Positions 56,034 to 64,000 of a stretch of 64,000 bases of DNA are shown here, piece by piece. This stretch comes from Schistosoma mansoni (taxonomy: Eukaryota > Platyhelminthes > Trematoda > Strigeidida > Schistosomatidae). The notes beneath the pieces were generated by a model that did no database searches, was not told where the DNA came from, and worked only from the letters and a program-made list of their open reading frames with translations. Numbering within the stretch: position 1 is the stretch's first letter; each line of letters begins with the position of its first letter. A program made the translations under genes and the position numbers. The DNA is taken from NCBI RefSeq assembly GCF_000237925.1, contig NC_031497.1, forward strand, positions 18,715,705-18,779,704, read 5' to 3'.

Positions 56034-56143
56034 TTAATACAAACTAGGCTGTTCATTTCGTAGTTCATTTTTATTGTTTTGACAATGTTCTTGAAGAAGT
56101 TGTAATATATCTGTTTGAAAATATTCCGGGGCTTCTTTTGCCT
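56034..56143 (-). CDS. SDHAF2: SDHAF2 last exon (110 nt) with stop
   Basis: It starts AG (completing Lys) after acceptor TTTTAAAG and encodes [20 protein letters not shown] and [14 protein letters not shown]. The TAA stop is at 56034-56036. Confidence 0.92.
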
Positions 56144-58731
56144 CTTTAAAATAACAAATTTAAAGAAAACAGGGTAAGTGAAAACTTAGAAAAGAAATGT
56201 AACAGTTCTGAAATATTATATAAATTTAATTCAATTACTAATACATATTACAGATAAATTAAAAACGGTTGTTTACATTTGGCCTCCAAATGCCCTGGTA
56301 CGGCCGATAGTGGGGAGAGTCCGCTCTACCTCTCGAAATGCTCTCACATGGCCACGCGTATATAGCTTCTACCACTGATACGGAAATCCTACTCACTGCC
56401 TTCTAGTGGCATTACTGTTGTTTACGAAATTGAGAGGACGAAAAGCGAATGCCTGGAGCTTTAACCGGGTTGGTGAACACGGCGAGTTCACTTAGGGGAG
56501 TTGGAAAACCCTGATTACAAACCAATGGGGCACATGGGCTCCAGTATCCTAAGGGAACAAATGGCGTATGAACCAATCATCGGTCACCGGCTACCATGGG
56601 ACTGCATTTCCTCACGATGCCCCACTGCCTTGTGGATCAGATCTTTAGGTCAAAGGCTCGGGGTGTGGCCCCCTAAGAAAACCACCTGCTTCTGATTGGG
56701 CACGTGGGCAGTATCATAGCCCTCACACAATTAAATGAAATGACAATTTTTTGTGTGGCGCATATATATCTAGTGCCCCCTTGTACCAATACTCATGTGT
56801 TCAAATAAATAAATAATGTTTACATTTAATGTATGGATGAGAAAAAGAGAAAGTTAATGATATCTCGTAAATATCAAAATCAACTGTAGAAAGGAGGATT
56901 TTAACTAAATAAGATGCACATTATTATTATATGCAGTCTTGAATACCAACAGCGCTGTAATTATAAACCATTGCTAATAGTGATATAAACATCATACGTC
57001 TTGAACAAGTTAGTCGGTCTCTGGAATGAGTAGCCCAGTGGATAACACGTTGCTGTTTAAAGCGAAAAGTGCCGGGTTCGAGTCCCAATGTGAACATAAA
57101 TATTCGGATGCAGGTACGAGAACTAAATGGAATGAATCGCGCATCTTGGATTCTACTCCTGGCTACGATCCATCCATTTTAAATAAATGAAGTACGATTT
57201 TCACTGACTATATAACCAATGTTTGGAAATACAGTTGGAGGCATTTAACAATAACGCCTGAGTCTAACAAAGAATGAATAAGTGCATGTGATTCTAAATA
57301 TTTCCCAGCAGAAAATATTTATGAGAATTATTTCTGACAAGAAGTGTTAGTCAACTTGGGTCAATATCACTGATATGGTGAGTAAGAATTAAGGATGATA
57401 GTGTTGAGTCGGCTTCCGGAGAACTTCGACGGAGCCTCCAGAGGCCCAATAAGGAGCCGAAGAGCCCCAGCCAATCAGAGTACGATGGAACATTCTAGAG
57501 TTCCAACGTGGCGTGCTACTATTGGTCGGTAGCATAATATGTCGTTAATGGATTGGCTGAAATATGATGTTGATTCAACATACGCTAACATCTATAAATA
57601 CCCATGATTTTCTGTACAGGATTGAACCTTGGAGTAAAGTTTTTCTCTCATACTCGTGTCTTCTCTCTGGTGTTCAAGTCGCTGAGTAGTTCTAGCCTGT
57701 GGGTTACCAGAATAGCTTAGGAAACGAATATAGCGTTCAATCGACGAGACGTATCAGATAGTCTATTGGGATATGAGTGCCTCATAAAACTTATAAACAA
57801 TGTGCACACAGGACGTATGTATGTTCTTTGTAAAAATGATAGCCTAATGGACAAGAAGGCCCATCTGTGTTTATTGACTAACGTTATACCTTTAATATAT
57901 ATGTCCTGGAACCATTCATTAGAGACGGAAATATTTGATCATCATTCTGAGACAGAGGTATATGACAACAGACAATGGATATTACTTAAAACTCCTTACT
58001 TGGAGACAATAGAAAATATACTGATAAAGTCTTTTTCAACGAAAATCTAATAGCGCACTAATCGTAACTTTTAAAGTTCAATTATTCTCAACCAACAACT
58101 TTTGGAATGATTCCAAGCACGATAGAAGTTATGGTTGATGCCTAACAGATTATTTCCAATACAACTGACCACTGAATATAATGATCAATGAAATAAACAA
58201 ACACTATCAGTGTCTGCTGGAATTTACTAATCAGGTAATAAACGCTAAATCTTACCCTATCAGTCACATTTCTGGCTTACCTTCTAACAGAAGTAGATTC
58301 AGGTTTAAGAAGAGGGATAATAAGTCCCATTGACGCTTTGAACGTATTTTGTTGCTTAAATGCTATGAAAAATGCTAGTAACTAGATCAAGTAAAACTAA
58401 GACTATTTGTCGTCTCGTTTTGCATAAAATTCTGCTTGGAGCCCTTTTAGGGTTACTGCCGATCTCAAGTCCGAGTAAAAGAGGTAGGTTGGGCATGAGG
58501 TTAGGAATACCAGCATGTACAAAAGAAACCTTGACTAGTAGAAAAACGTCAACCAGAAAAATTTTCTTACATAAGAAATTAAATCTATGACAAAAAGAAT
58601 TTCAAAAAAAAACAAATTTACTTGTAATCCAATAGTAAATGTCCCATTCATTGTCTGGTAAGTTGATTAAACTATCATACGCAATAAGTTGTTCATGAGT
58701 CATTGAATTCAGGTATTTAGCAGCAAATGTA
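56034..58731 (-). CDS. SDHAF2: Succinate dehydrogenase assembly factor 2 (SDHAF2/Sdh5), 3' part
   Basis: SDHAF2 is a small mitochondrial matrix protein that helps attach FAD covalently to the SDHA subunit of complex II. Two minus-strand exons, 58622-58731 and 56034-56143, join in phase and end in TAA. The protein reads [36 protein letters not shown], then [20 protein letters not shown] and a short C-terminus. Recalled human SDHAF2 has [33 protein letters not shown] and TEAKPAPEIF, matching throughout. The family N-terminal part (RLLYQSRKRG motif and mitochondrial presequence) should lie further right; I could not find it up to the end of the window. The intron holds a GC-rich repeat, a SINE and a solo LTR. 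Confidence 0.93.
56279..56816 (+). repeat. GC-rich ~540 bp retroelement-derived repeat, copy 2
   Basis: Second copy of the 7049-7590 family, in the SDHAF2 intron, antisense to the gene. It starts at GGCCTCCAAATGCCCTGG and ends GTGTGGCGCATATATATCTA, GTGCCCCCTTGTACC and AAATAAATAAATAA. It is better preserved than copy 1. Confidence 0.72.
57020..57180 (+). repeat. SM-alpha-like SINE, hammerhead lost
   Basis: The head GAGTAGCCCAGTGGATAACA and box B GGGTTCGAGTCCC are clear. The hammerhead region reads CGAGAACTAAATGGAATGAA and no longer has the core. The end GATTCTACTCCTGGCTACGA is recognisable. In the SDHAF2 intron. Confidence 0.75.
57402..57756 (+). mobile_element. Solo LTR (355 bp) with GATAG target duplication
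   Basis: It begins TGTTGAGTCGG and ends GACGTATCA, with GATAG at 57397-57401 and 57757-57761. Promoter-like parts sit in plus orientation: GCCAATCAG near 57470, ATCTATAAATACC at 57590-57602, and TTCTCTC-rich sequence after it. It is GC-rich for the region and looks younger than the other two LTRs. It sits in the SDHAF2 intron pointing against the gene. Confidence 0.88.
57762..58620. other. SDHAF2 intron, unassigned part
   Basis: Two plus-strand open frames (57766-58050, 94 codons; 58372-58590, 72 codons) are present. Neither has splice sites or a family I can name. The second is basic ([18 protein letters not shown]). Confidence 0.3.
58622..58731 (-). CDS. SDHAF2: SDHAF2 penultimate exon (110 nt)
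   Basis: Acceptor CTATATAG, donor A|GTAAAT, phase 2 in and 1 out. It carries the family signature NEWDIYYW. Confidence 0.93.
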
Positions 58732-58739
58732 CTATATAG

Positions 58740-60825
58740 AAATTACCGAAAAAAAAGATTAGATCACAAATCATGAAAAAGCCAAGCCAGATTAAAAACT
58801 AATAATTAGTACATATATCTAATGATAACACATTGCTAATCTCTCTATATAATATTTGCGATTTATTTTAGTCTATGATAATCTAGTATCACTAGTACAA
58901 ATACGATTGATTCTATTGAATAAGCCCTTTATTAAACCACGTTTGTAATGAATTGGGCAGTGGCTATGGTAATTAAGATATTGCCGATGTTTCACCAAAA
59001 TTTATCAAAGGGACTAATTATTTTAAAAAAGGTTATTACACTAATCATTCATAGTTACCTTTTATTGCATTTTTTAAAAGCAGGAAAGTTCAAACTGTGG
59101 AAATATAAGTACCAGTGGTACTAAAAGGGACCAAACGTTAGCTAAACTGAAGTATACAGAGTGAACTTCAAACTCGAAGCCTATCGGATGAAAGCAGATG
59201 CTTAACTGTCAAGTCACTGCTCAAAAACTAAGACAATAACGAGGTGAAGTAAACACATGAAACATACAGCTTTTAAGGAATTTAGAACACAATAATAGCA
59301 TTATGTACTTTTCTGTCACCATTTAAAGATTTCAGAACGTATAAGTTACGACAACACCATTAGAGAATCTTGTGAAATATGTAAGTCACTTATACATGAA
59401 ATAAAATTTAAAATCGACAAAAGTATGAGTGAACTAGACATACTGTACACTGTATTGATTAAATTATGAGAATAGCTCATTTAAACGTAGAAAAACTCAA
59501 TATATTTATGGCATAAAATATTTATTAAACTTCACTTGCCATGTACAAGTTTATATGGTCAGGTTGAGTCGCATTTTTTCTAAAGGGTAGTGATACTGTC
59601 TGGTTTTTCAAATAACCAAGGTAAATGGAACAGGTGGAATTTACAATATGCCTGTTGAAATCCGAGTGTTCTGAATGGTAAATCACCGCTTTACGTTACT
59701 AAATGTAAGACTTAAATAAATGCGATCAAGTGAAACAATGATCTGTGTTGAACCATGTTTAGTTGCATATAAAGTAGGATTCTCTAGATATTTTACGAAA
59801 ATTGAACTGTAATGATCGAGACAATCAATGTATTTTGATAATAAAATATTAGGATTCGACTGCATTTTGATCAATCATCTATGTCCACCACTTAAAATTT
59901 TCAAGATCAATGAAAAAATCCGTTTTGTTTTAGCGAAATTTCTGACTGTAATTATCACCTACCACATTTCAAACAACTAAGATTGTGTTGTTAATTGAAC
60001 AGTTATAAACAGTTAGGAGACTCTTCTAATACGTAATGAGAAAAATAGAAAGACTGGATGACTGGTGCACAACACTTAAACGACAATACGCTGAGCGACC
60101 AAACAGATAAAAGCTTTGTAAAGAAGATGTATTGGTCAAGACCACAGAAGAATTAATTCACATTCAAGTTAATTTCATTATATATCGATTAAACTCAGTG
60201 GTTATTAATTACAAAATTTATAAACTAAACAGTAGTTGCTTAAGCACAAAAATACGGTGAATTTATAGGCAACATCAAAATAACTACTTTCATATTAACT
60301 GAATAAATGTACTACAAGTAAATAAACAGACTTCGCAAATAAAAGTAATGCAGCAAAATTGTATTGAAAGTTAACTTTAGCCAATTTACCAAGATGAAGA
60401 TTGAATTTCACATCCTTAACACATTTTCAAATAGGCAGTTTTTTCGATGTAAATTTGACTGAATACGATTTATTGCATAGGGTTCTTCTAACAAGGTGAA
60501 TATTGATAAAATTGTAACTTGTGGAGCTATCTTATAAAGAATTATTGTCTATATTTTTATTGTAAAATTATTAGATATTTGGATTATTGTATCTCAATAT
60601 TTTCTTAATTATAACCTTTTGTTTGGTGCTTAAATTATTGACATATAATTCCGATCAGAACATTAAAAACACGAAGTTCAGAGAAAGGATCTCTTTTCAA
60701 TAACTTTATAATCAAGTTGTACAATCATATATATATATGAATTTTGTTAAAGTATCAGTTCCATTGGGACATATGATCAAGGAATAAATATGAAAGATTT
60801 TATTGATTTACTTGAACACATAAAT
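58740..60825. other. AT-rich intron or spacer
   Basis: It should contain the missing upstream SDHAF2 exon if that exon lies in the window, but I could not recognise it. A tRNA-like relic may lie near 59160-59215. Confidence 0.3.
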
Positions 60826-60829
60826 ATTG

Positions 60830-61830
60830 GTACAAGGGGACACCAGATATATATGCGCCACACAATAAACATGAGAATGGGAAGAGAGAAAGTGTGTAAC
60901 GTGCGTATTAGAGAGAGGAAAAAAAGAAACATACGACACAGACTAGTGTATTGAAGTGTAATAGTAATAATAATAATGGGGGGAACGGAAAGGTACAACC
61001 GAAAGAATCCTTTCAGTTAAGGAAGTTACAACCACTTTTTATGAAGAAAGTAAAAGAAGGTTACAGCAGGATTGTCACTGGCTTCTATTCTGAGCCATAT
61101 CTGATAACGTCTCTACCCACTGTGTCACACCATTTTTCGGACCCCAGCCAGGAAGTACTGAAGGACCAACAGAAGCCAGACCTTTGCAGCTTTCTTTCAT
61201 ATCACGACACCATGTCATACACTGACCACCTCTCCGCTTTTTCCAACCAGTCCCAGCGTCGGTAAATAATGCGCGACGTGGAATTCTCTGGGACGACACT
61301 CGTAGAGCATGTCCAAGTCACCAAAGTCGATGTTTCAAGACAGTGACACCAATTGGATTATTGTCTCTGTGCCCGAACACATGAAGCCGAACCTCTGCAT
61401 TACTAACATGGTAATACCACTGGATGTCAGCAATCCTTCGGAGACAGCGATGTTCAAAAACAGAGAGTCGTCTAAAATCCTCAACTCGGAGGTCAGGTTT
61501 CACAAGCATAGAGCAAAACCGCTCTCACCGACTCGTTGTACATCCAACCTTTTACAGTCAGATTAACATCGCAAAGGCGTCAAAGATGGCCTAGATTGGC
61601 ATAAGCCGCTTTGGCTTTCACTATACATGAATCGATCTCATCACTCACGTCACCACCAGCACTTATGCAGCTACCTAGATACACGAACTTCTCTACTACT
61701 TCAATCTGCTCACCACCCAGGGTGAGTACAGGATTAGGATCCTGCCAGTCTTGTAGAAGTACTTTGCACTTCGAAGGTGCAAAGTACATACCGTACTTAT
61801 GGACACTGATTACCAACTGACTAAGTGCGG
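60830..61830 (-). mobile_element. RTE LINE (Perere-3/SR2-like) 3' kilobase
   Basis: On the minus strand from 61816: PSKCKVLLQDWQDPNPVLTL, GGEQIEVVEKFVYLGSCISA and IDSCIVKAKAAYANLGHL. Then FRRLSVFEHRCLRRIADIQW (61.45 kb) and QRIPRRALFTDAGTGWKKRR with CMTWCRDMKESCKGLASVG (61.25 kb), ending MAQNRSQ. The 3' untranslated tail ends with the GTGTGGCGCATATATATCTG signature near 60840 and an AAATAAATCAATAAA tail. Frames are broken in a few places. The 5' side is truncated at about 61830. Confidence 0.88.
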
Positions 61831-63160
61831 ATTATAATGCTAGATTACGTAGTGTGAATGATAACAATAAGAGATTGTGTGTGCAAACAGAAAGCCTTGC
61901 ATAAATTAACGTTGTATTTTTAAAAATCTCAACTTTCTGTTAACTAATTACAGATCAGTTACTTAATTTCTCTTCGGCCTACGAAGTAACTATGGGTAGA
62001 TTGTACTTACCTATTTATGTTAATGTGGTCAGGAAATTACTCTATATAATTGTATGAGTTGGGTCGTATAACTGAACGGCTACACAACAGGGATTTTATC
62101 TGCTTGTCAGTTTAGTCCTCTAATCAAACACTATGTTGGCAATATTTCGACAACCAATAAGTATTAAAGCCTCAGTTGTTGTTCAGTGGTCAATCGTAAA
62201 ATAGGTCATCAGTCCCACAGACACTGAGAGAACTAGTTAGTAGTCGAACTAGACAATACTACTACATCCATAGTAACCGCTTGAGTACACAGGTCTCAGA
62301 ACAATGCAAGAACATGTTGGTTTTATAGTTATAACAAAACTAGAAACACAGAGACTTGCAGGCCAAATCACAAAAGTGTAAAAGCTAAGTACTGGCTAGT
62401 GTTTTAATTACAGCTAATAATTATACTGATCTACTCGTACTGTTATGTATGCTAGCTATGCTGACAGATATAAGTAGTATGTAGCAACAGTCGGAAGTGA
62501 AATGCCTGGCAGCAGAAGATTGAAACGAAGAGAACAGAAATGAATTTGGGGAGCGATCGAAATAACAGAATTAGAGGGATAGTGGAGGATGTAAACGACG
62601 ACGCAGATAAGATATGCAAATGATGTATTTAATGTATGATTTTCAGATTTTATCAAGTCACTGTGATTTTGCATTAAGTAATGAATCGGTTTTCTTTCAC
62701 CTGAGTTCTCGTTCACTATTACTCCATTCACTAATCCGATTGACCAGTCTGCTAACAAAAAATACAATGATCTTGGCTGATTGTTTATGTCCATTTATTT
62801 GCCTTCATTGTATAGTCAAACTACACACCAAAAGACCATGATGCACTTAACTCTTTTACTTAAAACACATTTGATACTACATGATTGTAACAAATTGTAT
62901 ATGCATGCAGCTCAACATAAATTTACTGGTCCGGTTGAGACGCTATAGGGAAGTATAGTATGCAAACAAAATAAAGTACTGTTTACCTGAACCACGATAA
63001 CTGAGTTGAGTCCAAAATTAGTGAGTCAGTCGTTAAAAATTGAGTCAAAACGGTGTTTAACAGATTCACGGTAGGAGAAGGGGTAATCTTAGTAATGTTA
63101 AATGTTTTACACTTGACAGAAATATAATGCAAGCACTGAACTAATAATAAACACCCTTCA
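61831..63160. other. Spacer, nothing recognised
   Basis: AT-rich. The 112-codon minus frame at 62794-62456 starts with ATG but matches no family I know and has no flanking gene signals. Confidence 0.35.
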
Positions 63161-64000
63161 TTTGTATGTCCCGACCGTTGCTGCTACCTTGACGTGGTGG
63201 TTGGGCTTGCCTATCGTGATGAAGCAATCGAGCTATGCTGGCTGGAACAATCGTTCCTCGAGGTCCTACCATGCCAGACAGGTCGGTTGAAGAGCGGTAA
63301 GACTAAAAGCAGCAATCCCAAGGTCCGAAGGCGAAGTCGTACTGCCGACTGTACAGAGGTGTGACGGCAGTAAGGTGTTTCCTTCAGACAACCAGCATGA
63401 CAGCGCTGCTGCCTTCCCATAAAGAGGGGTGGGGTTAGAAAAGGTCGACCCTAAAAATGAACACCTCGCCTTATCTCACGGATTTCCGTCTCCGGCGGTA
63501 AGGTCATTTGAAGAACGGAGCTAACACGTCAAAAATCCCCCACAAAAAGGCCGTGCGTGACCGGCCTCAAGCAGTTGTCCCTTGGGCACTGCGGTCACGC
63601 TCCCAGGTCGTTAAGACCAACACTAATCCGACTTCTTTTTCAGGTCCCTCAAGAAATACCCTTCCACGATGTGGGCAGCCGAGAAGTGATATTAGCCCTC
63701 AAACCCGTAACAGCACACGAGACCAAGTGGGTCACTTTCAAATCCTTGCTACACCTCCTAATAACTCTTTTATCTCCACGACTAACCCTTCCCACGTCCT
63801 TTCATCACCTCGCATTGCTAGGGCAAACGATTCAAGTACACGGAACGTTATTCCTGGTCTCCTGAAACCACGCTCTAAACTACATATAGGAACTTTTAAT
63901 GTCCGAACATTGTGCCAAATAGGACAACAGGCTTCCTTAGCTAGGACTCTAGAATCTTACACCATCGATGTGTGCTGCGTCTCCGAAACGCGCATACAAG
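63160..64000 (+). mobile_element. RTE LINE 5' end and start of endonuclease, runs off the window
   Basis: A GC-rich 5' region (63168-63500) is followed by a frame open from 63502 to the window end. It encodes KPRSKLHIGTFNVRTLCQIG and LESYTIDVCCVSETRIQ, the first blocks of an APE-type endonuclease (TFNVRTL with the Asn of motif I, and SETR with the Glu of motif II). Unlike the other copies it looks intact as far as visible. No in-frame ATG lies between 63502 and 64000. Confidence 0.85.

Noticed and set aside
57000-57100. tRNA gene (box A and box B present)
   Set aside because: The sequence does not fold into a full cloverleaf. It is the tRNA-derived head of a SINE.
62456-62794. 112-codon minus frame with ATG
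   Set aside because: Low-complexity hydrophobic composition, no homology that I recognise, and length not exceptional in AT-rich DNA.
1-64000. Prokaryotic features (operons, CRISPR arrays, prophage)
   Set aside because: Introns, LINEs, SINEs and LTRs show animal nuclear DNA. No regularly spaced repeat array was seen.

Overview
The window reads as a piece of schistosome (blood fluke) genome. It is AT-rich, its genes are broken into many small GT-AG exons, and its introns and spacers are packed with repeat families typical of Schistosoma: RTE-type LINEs (SR2/Perere-3 style tails), CR1-like LINEs, a Penelope-like element with a GIY-YIG end, solo LTRs, and tRNA-headed SINEs carrying hammerhead ribozymes (SM-alpha type). 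I cannot fix the species from sequence alone.

Three host genes can be supported by exon-level reading. (1) On the minus strand, from about 8.54 kb down to 1.88 kb and on past the left edge, lies a homologue of the ribosome-biogenesis HEAT-repeat protein RRP12. Eight exons are placed and the phases join at every junction. (2) On the plus strand, from about 26.4 or 27.3 kb to at least 49.56 kb, lies a large gene whose exons give a charged, helical, BAR-domain-like protein followed by a long Ser/Asn-rich tail. At least one exon (between 37.99 and 44.07 kb) is not found, and both gene ends are unresolved. (3) On the minus strand, at 58.73 to 56.03 kb, lie the last two coding exons of SDHAF2, the succinate dehydrogenase flavinylation factor.

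The rest is mobile DNA. 9.5-24.6 kb is a graveyard of LINE copies: a CR1-like LINE at 20.6-24.6 kb minus, a rearranged inverted sister at 9.5-10.8 kb plus, another LINE at 17.0-19.3 kb minus, and RTE pieces at 11.2, 12.5-13.0 and 13.5-14.6 kb. The introns of the plus-strand gene (27-48 kb) hold SM-alpha-like SINEs, foldback elements whose two arms each carry a tRNA-like promoter and a hammerhead, and a Penelope-like fragment flanked by inverted hammerhead-like sequences. Three solo LTRs with target-site duplications lie at 50.1, 54.0 and 57.4 kb. The right edge enters the 5' end and endonuclease of an RTE LINE.

The most interesting structure is the repeated head-to-head arrangement of hammerhead-bearing arms at three separate loci (30.3-31.0, 45.6-46.1 and 51.55-51.87 kb). 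It looks like a foldback class of ribozyme retroelement rather than chance pairs of SINEs.
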